From Pseudorasbora parva (lineage: Eukaryota; Chordata; Actinopteri; Cypriniformes; Gobionidae), in the NCBI RefSeq assembly GCF_024679245.1, contig NW_027125104.1, positions 806,001 to 870,000 of the forward strand: a stretch of 64,000 nucleotides of DNA. Reading direction: 5' to 3'. The position numbers and the translations under genes are program-made. This document shows, one piece after another, positions 30,024 to 40,425 of this stretch (its first letter is position 1; every line of letters begins with the position of its first letter). The notes beneath the pieces were generated by a model that did not search any database, had not been told where the DNA came from, and saw nothing but the letters and a program-made list of their open reading frames with translations.

Positions 30024-33000
30024 GTGGTGAGCAATGACGAATTGACTGTGGGGTCTATAAATGTAAGAGGTTTAAGAGACAATGTGAAGCGAAGAGCGGT
30101 TTTTTCTTTTTTGGAAAATTGCAGATGTGATATTCTTTTTTTGCAGGAGGTTCATTTGAAAAGTTCACAAGATGCAAGGAAATTTACAGAAGAATGGGGG
30201 AGGGGAGGAGCAGTATGGAGTGTGGGAGGGGTTTATTCCTCAGGAGTGGGGATCTTGTTTCGGGGTAAAGAGTTGGAAGTCAGAAGTTATTTTACGGTTT
30301 CACAAGGGAGAGTGATTGGGGCTGATGTAAGGTGGAGAGGGGGGGAATATAGATTACTCTCAGTTTATGCTCCACAAACAGTGGAAGAGAGGAAAGATAT
30401 TTTTGAAATGTTGTTAACAGTCTGTGCAACAAATAAACAGATTATAATGGGAGGGGATTTTAATTTGCAGTTAGGAGACAAAGGGGATAGTAGTTTGATG
30501 GTGTTAGAAGGGGTTTTGCAGGGGCATGGGTTGGTGGATGGGGGGCAGGGAGTGAATCCAAAAGTTTGTATGTCAACGTGGAGGAACTCGAGGGGGGTGG
30601 AAAAGAGGCTAGATTATGTGTTTTTTTCAAAAGGTTTGGTTTTGGAAGGAGGGGGAGTGAAGCCTGTGTTTTTTTCTGATCATGATTTGGTTTGGTTTGT
30701 AGTTAAGGGGCAAAATGTGAAGTTTGGTAAAGGGTACTGGAGAATGAATATAGAGATTTTGAGGGAAAGGCAGTTCTGTGAAGAGTATGTATGTTTTTTC
30801 AAGGGGTTAGAGGGGTTAAAGGTCATGTATGATGATGTGGTGGGGTGGTGGGAAATGGTTAAAAATCGTTCAAAGGAGTGGATTGTTAAGTACTGTAAGA
30901 GAAGAATGAGCAATTTTAGGAGGCAAGCAGGGAAGTTGCAGAGAGATTTAGAGTTGATATTTGAAGAGTATAATGTTGGGGGCACTTTTGACTGGGATAG
31001 GGTTAACTTGCTGAAGAGACAGATAAAGGGTTTGTATGAAGATCAAGCTAAACGGTTTTTGTTGAAAAGGAGACATGAGACAAGGGAGAATGGGGAGGCG
31101 TGTAATGCTGGGTTTTTTAGGTCAGTAAGGGATCAAAAAGAGAAGCAAATAATTGTTGAGTTAAAGGATAAGGAAGGGGAGATTCTGGGGAAAACCGAAG
31201 AGATAACTGAATATGTGGGTCAGTATTTTCAACAATTTTTCAGTAAAAGAGAGATAGTAAAGGAGAAAAGTGATTTTTTTGTTAATTTCCTGTCTAGCGT
31301 AGTCCCTGATGAGGTTGGGGCTGAGTTAAATTCTCCAATAACATTGGAAGAGGTGGAAGGAGCATTGAGAAGGATGAGTAAAGGTAAGGTGCCAGGGATT
31401 GATGGCCTACCAGTTGAATTTTATGTTAGGTTTTTCAATATTTTAGGTCCTCATTTGATGGAGGTGGTGCGGGAAGTGTTAGAAAATAAAAGTATGAGTG
31501 GTTCAATGGCAACTGGAGTGATAACTCTTCTATATAAAAAAGGCGAAAGGTCGGACATAACAAATTATAGGCCGCTCACAATGCTTACAGTGGACTATAA
31601 GATTATAGCAAAGGTGTTGGCAGACAGATTGAGGAAAGCCCTTCCCCATGTGGTGCATGTTGATCAAACATGTGGAGTTGAGGGTCGCAGCATTAAGTGG
31701 AATCTTCAGCTGATCAGGGATGTTATAGCATGGGTGGAGGATAGGGAGTTACCATTGATGGTGGTTAGCTTAGATCAGGCTAAAGCCTTTGATAGGGTAA
31801 ATAGATGGTTTCTGTTTAAGGTAATGGAGAGGATGGGTTGGGGTGAGGGATATATAGGGTGGATTAGAACGCTGTATACTGGGGCTAGGTGTTTGGTGCA
31901 GGTGAACGGGGCATTAGGACAGAGCTTTGATGTGTGGGAGGGAGTGAGACAGGGGTGTCCTCTCTCTCCTTTACTTTTTGTTCTCTATATGGAGCCATTG
32001 GCTCAGGCGATAAGGCGAGATGGCAGAATAAAAGGTCTGCGGGTACCAGGAGGTAAGGGGGCGGTAGTGAAACTATCGCAGTACGCAGATGATACTACAC
32101 TACTGTTGGATTCAGACAAGTGTCTTGAGAGGGCATTGCATTTGTTTGAGGAGTTTTCCTTAGCATCTGGGGCTAGTCTAAATATTTCAAAATCAGCTGT
32201 TAAGTTTTTTGGGAAGTTTAGGCAAAGACGGAATGGAATTGGGGGGTTGCAGGTGTGTGAGGGGCCTTTAAAAATTTTGGGTATAAGATTTCAGAATGAA
32301 GGCTCAGCTACTCTGAATTGGGAAGAGCGCATTGTTTCGGTGCAGAAGAGGCTAGCAAGGTGGAAAGGGCGAAGATTGACATTGTGGGGGAAAGTTTTGG
32401 TACTGAAGATAGAGGTGTTGTCAGTGTTTCAGTACTTGGCTGTCATTTATCCTTTGCCGGCTAGTATGAGGAAGTCAGTAATAAGGTTAATATTTACGTT
32501 TGTCTGGGGAGGAAGATATGAATATGTAAAAAGAACTGAAATGTTTAATTCGATTAAGGAAGGAGGGCGGGATGTACCTCATGTTCCTTTAAAGCTTGAT
32601 TGTTTTTTTGTGTCTTCAATCTTGGCCCAGTTAGCGGGGACTGCTGAGCATCCGTCTTGGTTTTTTCTTAGGTTATTTTTTTCTTATCAAGCAAGGCACG
32701 TGATGAGGTGGTCCAATGAGGGTCCAAGGTCGGAAACGCAGCCGTGGCATTATAGGCATGCAGTTAAATGGATGAGTAAATATCCTGAGAGTAAGGAGAT
32801 AACAGTGTGTTTGGACCAGAGGATGTTGTATGGAAAGGTAAGGGAGAGGGTGTCTAGTGTAGTTCGGGTGGGGGTCTCAAGGGAGGTGTGGTTGAATATT
32901 CAACCCAAAAATCTTGATAATGACTTAAAAGATCTTAATTGGTTGTGTTTTTTGAGGCGTTTGCCCGTAAAAGAGATCATGTATAGGCACGGTATAGCAA

Positions 33001-33431
33001 AAGATGGAAAGTGCCCAAGGGAGGGGTGTTGGGAAGAAGAGACAATAAAACATACTTTTTGGGAGTGTGGGTTTGCACAGAGGGTGTGGGGGAGGGGAAA
33101 GAGGGTGTTAGGGGTGATCTCAGGAAATTTTAAGGTGTCGGGGGAGAATGTAATCGGTGGAATAAGAAGTAAGAAGGGGGAAGGGAAAGTGGCTTATATG
33201 CTGTGGTTAATAATAAGTTTGGTCAAAAAAGGACTTTGGGAGGAAAGACAGGGAATATGTAGGGGGAAAGGGAAAAGGTCAGAAGAAGGGGTAATACGGG
33301 GAGTGGAGTATGAAGTAAGGGCAAGGATTAGGTGGGATATACAAAGATGGGGGAAACATGCAGCTAAAGAGAGGTGGAAAGGGTTGTTTGGGTTATATGA
33401 TGACGAATGGAAAGAGAATGAGATGAGATAA
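30024..33431 (+). CDS. Retrotransposon ORF2 polyprotein, copy 2
   Basis: 1,135 codons, identical in translation to the copy at 10362, with endonuclease and reverse transcriptase catalytic residues present and the same lack of an early AUG. Confidence 0.93.
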   Translation: MVSNDELTVGSINVRGLRDNVKRRAVFSFLENCRCDILFLQEVHLKSSQDARKFTEEWGRGGAVWSVGGVYSSGVGILFRGKELEVRSYFTVSQGRVIGADVRWRGGEYRLLSVYAPQTVEERKDIFEMLLTVCATNKQIIMGGDFNLQLGDKGDSSLMVLEGVLQGHGLVDGGQGVNPKVCMSTWRNSRGVEKRLDYVFFSKGLVLEGGGVKPVFFSDHDLVWFVVKGQNVKFGKGYWRMNIEILRERQFCEEYVCFFKGLEGLKVMYDDVVGWWEMVKNRSKEWIVKYCKRRMSNFRRQAGKLQRDLELIFEEYNVGGTFDWDRVNLLKRQIKGLYEDQAKRFLLKRRHETRENGEACNAGFFRSVRDQKEKQIIVELKDKEGEILGKTEEITEYVGQYFQQFFSKREIVKEKSDFFVNFLSSVVPDEVGAELNSPITLEEVEGALRRMSKGKVPGIDGLPVEFYVRFFNILGPHLMEVVREVLENKSMSGSMATGVITLLYKKGERSDITNYRPLTMLTVDYKIIAKVLADRLRKALPHVVHVDQTCGVEGRSIKWNLQLIRDVIAWVEDRELPLMVVSLDQAKAFDRVNRWFLFKVMERMGWGEGYIGWIRTLYTGARCLVQVNGALGQSFDVWEGVRQGCPLSPLLFVLYMEPLAQAIRRDGRIKGLRVPGGKGAVVKLSQYADDTTLLLDSDKCLERALHLFEEFSLASGASLNISKSAVKFFGKFRQRRNGIGGLQVCEGPLKILGIRFQNEGSATLNWEERIVSVQKRLARWKGRRLTLWGKVLVLKIEVLSVFQYLAVIYPLPASMRKSVIRLIFTFVWGGRYEYVKRTEMFNSIKEGGRDVPHVPLKLDCFFVSSILAQLAGTAEHPSWFFLRLFFSYQARHVMRWSNEGPRSETQPWHYRHAVKWMSKYPESKEITVCLDQRMLYGKVRERVSSVVRVGVSREVWLNIQPKNLDNDLKDLNWLCFLRRLPVKEIMYRHGIAKDGKCPREGCWEEETIKHTFWECGFAQRVWGRGKRVLGVISGNFKVSGENVIGGIRSKKGEGKVAYMLWLIISLVKKGLWEERQGICRGKGKRSEEGVIRGVEYEVRARIRWDIQRWGKHAAKERWKGLFGLYDDEWKENEMR

Positions 33432-33463
33432 TATGTGTATGTAATTTTGAGTTGTATGTGAAT

Positions 33464-33491
<28 letters not shown>

Positions 33492-33495
<4 letters not shown>

Positions 33496-33641
33496 TTCTT
33501 ATCAGTTTAATATCTGATACGTCCCCTATCCGGGGACTGCATATTAAATTGATTTTTGGCACATGGAGCCGGAACCGGGGCTTGCTCCGTCCACTCCACG
33601 CATCGACCTGGTATTGCAGTGCCTCCAGGAACGGTGTGCTT
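33492..33641 (+). pseudogene. RNU2: U2 snRNA 3' fragment (nt 39-188), after copy 2
   Basis: Form A remnant from TCTGTTC to the normal U2 end. Confidence 0.97.
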
Positions 33642-34112
33642 CCCCTTTTTGGGGACTGCGAATTGTTGTGACTAATAGAAGAACCAACAACACCACTGGA
33701 ATTTTGTCAGAGAATACAGAAATACGCAGGAAGCGCATACAGAATGACGATGAGGTGACCGTTGACGATGACCGTGCCACAGAGAAAGCAGCAAGCTGCG
33801 GTCATATGAGCATAGGGAAAAAAGAAGAACAAAAGCGTCGGTTGCCGGCCGGCTGACTCATCACCGTCACAGCACGTTTTTTGATGTCCCTCTTATTTGA
33901 GAGTCTTTACCAACGAGCTGATGAGTCGAATCGGGGGTTTGTGTTGGATGGATTAGGGACACCTGATTCAAATCAAGGTCAGGCACGCACGCACGCAGCA
34001 GTCAAGCAATGGAAGGTGCCCCGTCCTTCCTTTTCTTGGGGGAGGGGAAGGTCACCGTGTTTGAGGGTGGCGAAGGGGGATAGGGCGCCTCTGCCTGGAG
34101 GCCAGGCAACTC

Positions 34113-34276
34113 ATACTTACCTGGCAGGGGAGACACCATGATCAGGAAGGTGGTTCACCCAGGGCGAGGCTCGGCCATTGCACTCCGGTTGTGCTGACCC
34201 CTGCGAATTCCCCAAATGTGGGAATCTCGACTGCATAATTTATGGTAGTGGGGGACTGCGTTCGCGCTCTCCCCTG
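34113..34276 (+). ncRNA. RNU1: U1 snRNA, unit 14
   Basis: Full-length copy directly downstream of retrotransposon copy 2, with T at 34330 as in the other post-retrotransposon units. Confidence 0.97.
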
Positions 34277-35309
34277 TACACACTGGTTAAAAGCAGATAG
34301 CGTGGAGGGAAAAAGCGTGCGGTTCTTGATGCTTGTGGCGCCGCCCACTGCCCCAAAGGGTGAAGTTGCACCAGTTTTGTTATGTTTCTGTCTCTTTCTG
34401 CTGTGTCAGCCAGTGACCCGGAGAGTTCAGAGAACTGAACTGCGTCTGTTTTCATCGAGGTTGTCGAAACCTGCGACCGGTTTGCCGAATGTGGTTTTTC
34501 CCACAAACTTTGATATTCAACGGACGAGTTGATTGACAGCAGTGGTCCCAAAGGCAAAGTTGTTCGGATGGAGGTTTTCTGTCGTATGGTACGACTGTCT
34601 CGTGCGCGTGCTGTGAAAAAGCACGCGACATACGTTCGCCTATAGCCGCTCTCATGTTGTTGCTTTTTCATTTTAAAGCGCCACTAGGTGGCCATTCACC
34701 GCGTCCTTTCTCGCCTGACCCCAGACTGAGCCCGTGCATGGGTGTACCGGCTTGGGTGAAATTGTCTCGTTCCGTCCAAGAGCTATAGCCGTTCTAGCAG
34801 ACCCCGCCTCGCCCAGCCCGTAGGTTTCGGCCTGCCGCCGCCAAGCTGAATCGAAATTCCCACTTTTTTTCCGATCTGGACGGACAGTCAGACTCCAGAG
34901 AATCTTTCTGCACTGGTTTGGGCCAGATCGGGCAAAAGACCTAGGACTAGTGTGCAAAAGTAGGTTTTTCACAAAATCCCAAATACCCGAAAATTTCGCC
35001 AGCGCAACCTTCGAATCCGAGGCATGCGTCTCGCTCGGCTCGAGCCAAGGATTCCGATGATATAAGACACTTGGTTCTGCGGCGTGCGGTTTGGGAGCTA
35101 CGAGCCATTTCGTACTTTCGGTGGCTGTAGCGCCACCGCCGGGCCCATCGGGGGGCCAGCCTTGGTGATGTTGTAGAGCGAGTGGCTAGTGCCATCCCTC
35201 AAAGTTTCAGGTCTCTACGACGTACGGCCTTTGCCAACCCTCCCCCCCCTCACCGCTTCCCAGATGGGCGTCGCCTTTGCCGGCTCCCCTGCCGCTGCGT
35301 CATTGTGTC

Positions 35310-35497
35310 ATCGCTTCTCGGCCTTTTGGCTAAGATCAAGTGTAGTATCTGTTCTTATCAGTGTAATATCTGATACGTCCCCTATCCGGGGGCTGCATAT
35401 TAAATTGATTTGTGGCACATGGAGCCGGACCCGGGGCTTGCTCCGTCCACTCCACGCATCGACCTGGTATTGCAGTGCCTCCAGGAACGGTGTGCTT
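35310..35497 (+). ncRNA. RNU2: U2 snRNA, form B2, unit 14
   Basis: Intact form B2 copy. It lies between retrotransposon copies 2 and 3, at the inferred exchange point. Confidence 0.95.
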
Positions 35498-35968
35498 CCC
35501 CTTTTTGGGGACTGCGAATTGTTGTGACTAATAGAAGAACCAACAACACCACTGGAATTTTGTCAGAGAATACAGAAATACGCAGGAAGCGCATACAGAA
35601 TGACGATGAGGTGACCGTTGACGATGACCGTGCCACAGAGAAAGCAGCAAGCTGCGGTCATATGAGCATAGGGAAAAAAGAAGAACAAAAGCGTCGGTTG
35701 CCGGCCGGCTGACTCATCACCGTCACAGCACGTTTTTTGATGTCCCTCTTATTTGAGAGTCTTTACCAACGAGCTGATGAGTCGAATCGGGGGTTTGTGT
35801 TGGATGGATTAGGGACACCTGATTCAAATCAAGGTCAGGCACGCACGCACGCAGCAGTCAAGCAATGGAAGGTGCCCCGTCCTTCCTTTTCTTGGGGGAG
35901 GGGAAGGTCACCGTGTTTGAGGATGGCGAAGGGGGATAGGGCGCCTCTGCCTGGAGGCCAGGCAACTC

Positions 35969-36132
35969 ATACTTACCTGGCAGGGGAGACACCATGATCA
36001 GGAAGGTGGTTCACCCAGGGCGAGGCTCGGCCATTGCACTCCGGTTGTGCTGACCCCTGCGAATTCCCCAAATGTGGGAATCTCGACTGCATAATTTATG
36101 GTAGTGGGGGACTGCGTTCGCGCTCTCCCCTG
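35969..36132 (+). ncRNA. RNU1: U1 snRNA, unit 15
   Basis: Full-length copy with PSE edge A and the GGTGCC marker at 36195. Confidence 0.97.
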
Positions 36133-37166
36133 TACACACTGGTTAAAAGCAGATAGCGTGGAGGGAAAAAGCGTGCGGTTCTTGACGCTTGTGGTGCCGC
36201 CCACTGCCCCAAAGGGTGAAGTTGCACCAGTTTTGTTATGTTTCTGTCTCTTTCTGCTGTGTCAGCCAGTGACCCGGAGAGTTCAGAGAACTGAACTGCG
36301 TCTGTTTTCATCGAGGTTGTCGAAACCTGCGACCGGTTTGCCGAATGTGGTTTTTCCCACAAACTTTGATATTCAACGGACGAGTTGATTGACAGCAGTG
36401 GTCCCAAAGGCAAAGTTGTTCGGATGGAGGTTTTCTGTCGTATGGTACGACTGTCTCGTGCGCGTGCTGTGAAAAAGCACGCGACATACGTTCGCCTATA
36501 GCCGCTCTCATGTTGTTGCTTTTTCATTTTAAAGCGCCACTAGGTGGCCATTCACCGCGTCCTTTCTCGCCTGACCCCAGACTGAGCCCGTGCATGGGTG
36601 TACCGGCTTGGGTGAAATTGTCTCGTTCCGTCCAAGAGCTATAGCCGTTCTAGCAGACCCCGCCTCGCCCAGCCCGTAGGTTTCGGCCTGCCGCCGCCAA
36701 GCTGAATCGAAATTCCCACTTTTTTTCCGATCTGGACGGACAGTCAGACTCCAGAGAATCTTTCTGCACTGGTTTGGGCCAGATCGGGCAAAAGACCTAG
36801 GACTAGTGTGCAAAAGTAGGTTTTTCACAAAATCCCAAATACCCGAAAATTTCGCCAGCGCAACCTTCGAATCCGAGGCATGCGTCTCGCTCGGCTCGAG
36901 CCAAGGATTCCGATGATATAAGACACTTGGTTCTGCGGCGTGCGGTTTGGGAGCTACGAGCCATTTCGTACTTTCGGTGGCTGTAGCGCCACCGCCGGGC
37001 CCATCGGGGGGCCAGCCTTGGTGATGTTGTAGAGCGAGTGGCTAGTACCATCCCTCAAAGTTTCAGGTCTCTACGACGTACGGCCTTTGCCAACCCTCCC
37101 CCCCCCTCACCGCTTCCCAGATGGGCGTCGCCTTTGCCGGCTCCCCTGCCGCTGCGTCATTGTGTC

Positions 37167-37354
37167 ATCGCTTCTCGGCCTTTTGGCTAAGATCAAGTGT
37201 AGTATCTGTTCTTATCAGTTTAATATCTGATACGTCCCCTATCCGGGGACTGCATATTAAATTGATTTTTGGCACATGGAGCCGGAACCGGGGCTTGCTC
37301 CGTCCACTCCACGCATCGACCTGGTATTGCAGTGCCTCCAGGAACGGTGTGCTT
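37167..37354 (+). ncRNA. RNU2: U2 snRNA, form A, unit 15
   Basis: Intact form A copy with a 9-C tract. Confidence 0.97.
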
Positions 37355-37825
37355 CCCCTTTTTGGGGACTGCGAATTGTTGTGACTAATAGAAGAACCAA
37401 CAACACCACTGGAATTTTGTCAGAGAATACAGAAATACGCAGGAAGCGCATACAGAATGACGATGAGGTGACCGTTGACGATGACCGTGCCACAGAGAAA
37501 GCAGCAAGCTGCGGTCATATGAGCATAGGGAAAAAAGAAGAACAAAAGCGTCGGTTGCCGGCCGGCTGACTCATCACCGTCACAGCACGTTTTTTGATGT
37601 CCCTCTTATTTGAGAGTCTTTACCAACGAGCTGATGAGTCGAATCGGGGGTTTGTGTTGGATGGATTAGGGACACCTGATTCAAATCAAGGTCAGGCACG
37701 CACGCACGCAGCAGTCAAGCAATGGAAGGTGCCCCGTCCTTCCTTTTCTTGGGGGAGGGGAAGGTCACCGTGTTTGAGGGTGGCGAAGGGGGATAGGGCG
37801 CCTCTGCCTGGAGGCCAGGCAACTC

Positions 37826-37989
37826 ATACTTACCTGGCAGGGGAGACACCATGATCAGGAAGGTGGTTCACCCAGGGCGAGGCTCGGCCATTGCACTCCG
37901 GTTGTGCTGACCCCTGCGAATTCCCCAAATGTGGGAATCTCGACTGCATAATTTATGGTAGTGGGGGACTGCGTTCGCGCTCTCCCCTG
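37826..37989 (+). ncRNA. RNU1: U1 snRNA, unit 16
   Basis: Full-length copy with PSE edge G, in the unit disrupted by retrotransposon copy 3. Confidence 0.97.
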
Positions 37990-38961
37990 TACACACTGGT
38001 TAAAAGCAGATAGCGTGGAGGGAAAAAGCGTGCGGTTCTTGACGCTTGTGGCGCCGCCCACTGCCCCAAAGGGTGAAGTTGCACCAGTTTTGTTATGTTT
38101 CTGTCTCTTTCTGCTGTGTCAGCCAGTGACCCGGAGAGTTCAGAGAACTGAACTGCGTCTGTTTTCATCGAGGTTGTCGAAACCTGCGACCGGTTTGCCG
38201 AATGTGGTTTTTCCCACAAACTTTGATATTCAACGGACGAGTTGATTGACAGCAGTGGTCCCAAAGGCAAAGTTGTTCGGATGGAGGTTTTCTGTCGTAT
38301 GGTACGACTGTCTCGTGCGCGTGCTGTGAAAAAGCACGCGACATACGTTCGCCTATAGCCGCTCTCATGTTGTTGCTTTTTCATTTTAAAGCGCCACTAG
38401 GTGGCCATTCACCGCGTCCTTTCTCGCCTGACCCCAGACTGAGCCCGTGCATGGGTGTACCGGCTTGGGTGAAATTGTCTCGTTCCGTCCAAGAGCTATA
38501 GCCGTTCTAGCAGACCCCGCCTCGCCCAGCCCGTAGGTTTCGGCCTGCCGCCGCCAAGCTGAATCGAAATTCCCACTTTTTTTCCGATCTGGACGGACAG
38601 TCAGACTCCAGAGAATCTTTCTGCACTGGTTTGGGCCAGATCGGGCAAAAGACCTAGGACTAGTGTGCAAAAGTAGGTTTTTCACAAAATCCCAAATACC
38701 CGAAAATTTCGCCAGCGCAACCTTCGAATCCGAGGCATGCGTCTCGCTCGGCTCGAGCCAAGGATTCCGATGATATAAGACACTTGGTTCTGCGGCGTGC
38801 GGTTTGGGAGCTACGAGCCATTTCGTACTTTCGGTGGCTGTAGCGCCACCGCCGGGCCCATCGGGGGGCCAGCCTTGGTGATGTTGTAGAGCGAGTGGCT
38901 AGTACCATCCCTCAAAGTTTCAGGTCTCTACGACGTACGGCCTTTGCCAACCCTCCCCCCC

Positions 38962-38979
38962 TCACCGCTTCCCAGATGG
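38962..38979 (+). promoter_or_regulatory. U2 PSE upstream of retrotransposon copy 3
   Basis: Intact PSE with the 7-C tract, 75 bp before the element in the same orientation. Confidence 0.7.
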
Positions 38980-39021
38980 GCGTCGCCTTTGCCGGCTCCC
39001 CTGCCGCTGCGTCATTGTGTC

Positions 39022-39053
39022 ATCGCTTCTCGGCCTTTTGGCTAAGATCAAGT
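39022..39053 (+). pseudogene. RNU2: U2 snRNA 5' fragment (nt 1-32), disrupted by copy 3
   Basis: Same break as at copies 1 and 2. U2 resumes at 43894. Confidence 0.97.
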
Positions 39054-39081
39054 CGTGATTTCTTTGATCTTTTGAGAAGTT

Positions 39082-40425
39082 ATGATGGCTGGTGTAGCTG
39101 GGTACTCAGTTCCAAGGGCGGGACTGAGAAATACTCTACGTTTCCAAATGAAGACGCCGGGGGTGGAGATGATGGAAAGAGATGTGTTTGCACGGGTAGT
39201 TCTTCTGGACAAGCTGAAGTTGAAAGTGGAAGAGGTGTACTGTCTACAGACCAACAGACAAGAGAAGTGTTTTGACCTAACTTTGAACACGGTGGAATTA
39301 TACAAAGAGGTGTTGGAAAAGTTTGGGAAGTGTGACAAGGTGGGCTTGATGGGGAAATTCGAGGTGATAAGTCTGGACAGACCTAACTTCAGGGTCATCA
39401 CTCTTCATATGTTTAACCCATACGTCACAGATGAAGCGTTGGTGGCTTTTTTGGGAAAATATGCTGAAGTTCTCACACCTGCAAGATACATAAAGGACAA
39501 TGTGGGGTTATGGACTGGGAAAAGGCAGTTCCAAGTTCTCCTAAAATCGGATGAGGATGGGTTTGAGGGGGTCATGCACCCTCCTGCTTTTTTCAACATA
39601 GGAGCGGACAAGGGATATCTTTTCTATTCAAGACAGCCTCCTTTTTGTAGAAGGTGCAGACGGTATGGCCATAGTGATGGCAGGTGTGGAGAAGAAAGAT
39701 GTTGGCGGTGTTCTAAGATGGGACACACAGCAAAAGAGTGCAGTATTCCTAAGTCATGTCACAGCTGTGGCTCATTAGGACATTTGATGAAGGAATGTAA
39801 GGAAGGGCGCAAGCTGAATCGAGGAGGAAGGAGAGTGGAGGAAACAGTGGCAGAGGAGAAGAACGGGGAGGAGGTCCAACAGGAGACAATGGAGCAAGAA
39901 ATAAAAGAGAAGGTGGTGTTTGAGGTGGTAAAGGAGGGAGGAAGCGAGGCAGAAGCAGAGAAAGTGGAAGATGTGATGGATGCTTTCTTAGAAGCGTTAA
40001 ATGGGGAACAGTTTAAGGTCACCGAGTTGTACACAGGGGATGTGGAAGATGAGATGGAAGTGGAGAGACAAAGTGACCCGGATGGATCAAGAGGGGATGG
40101 AAGTCAGCGGATCAGGAAAGCCGAGAAGGAAAAGGCGAGACCAGGCAAGAGGGTGAGAGCCGAGACGAGGCAGAGTTTGAGTTGTTCTGAGGATTCACTA
40201 TCTACCGACAGTCAAGAGGGGCTCGAGATGGACAATGCTAGACCCTTATTTCAGTTGTCACAGGGAAAGGGTGGTAGTGACAATGAAGAACCGAAGGATG
40301 ATGGGGTTGGTCTCAGTGTGTCGCCCATATGCTGGTCAGATCTGGTGGGGACTGAGACTGGGACCACAGGACCACTGGGACCACTGGAGGATCGAGGGAT
40401 GGAAGGGACATTAAGGACTGAATAA
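39082..40425 (+). CDS. Retrotransposon ORF1 protein, copy 3
   Basis: 447 aa, identical in translation to copies 1 and 2. Confidence 0.93.
   Translation: MMAGVAGYSVPRAGLRNTLRFQMKTPGVEMMERDVFARVVLLDKLKLKVEEVYCLQTNRQEKCFDLTLNTVELYKEVLEKFGKCDKVGLMGKFEVISLDRPNFRVITLHMFNPYVTDEALVAFLGKYAEVLTPARYIKDNVGLWTGKRQFQVLLKSDEDGFEGVMHPPAFFNIGADKGYLFYSRQPPFCRRCRRYGHSDGRCGEERCWRCSKMGHTAKECSIPKSCHSCGSLGHLMKECKEGRKLNRGGRRVEETVAEEKNGEEVQQETMEQEIKEKVVFEVVKEGGSEAEAEKVEDVMDAFLEALNGEQFKVTELYTGDVEDEMEVERQSDPDGSRGDGSQRIRKAEKEKARPGKRVRAETRQSLSCSEDSLSTDSQEGLEMDNARPLFQLSQGKGGSDNEEPKDDGVGLSVSPICWSDLVGTETGTTGPLGPLEDRGMEGTLRTE

Larger units (their letters stand above)
28652..33491 (+). mobile_element. Keno-like U2-specific non-LTR retrotransposon, copy 2
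   Basis: This 4,840-bp copy has the same junctions, reading frames and 28-A tail as copy 1. Its flanks match those of copy 1 over kilobases, so it is a duplicate of the same insertion and not a new transposition. Confidence 0.95.
24450..35190 (+). repeat. 10.4-kb tandem duplication, left copy
   Basis: This run matches 34852-45592 at an offset of 10,402 bp, which is exactly three array units, one carrying the retrotransposon. The matching run is about 340 bp longer than the offset, the overlap expected at an unequal crossover point (about 34852-35190). Confidence 0.85.
25794..35190 (+). repeat. 9.4-kb retrotransposon-bearing module, copy 2
   Basis: Same module as 6132-15528 (offset 19,662). 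It is flanked on both sides by B-type units, whereas copy 1 is flanked by A-type units. Confidence 0.9.
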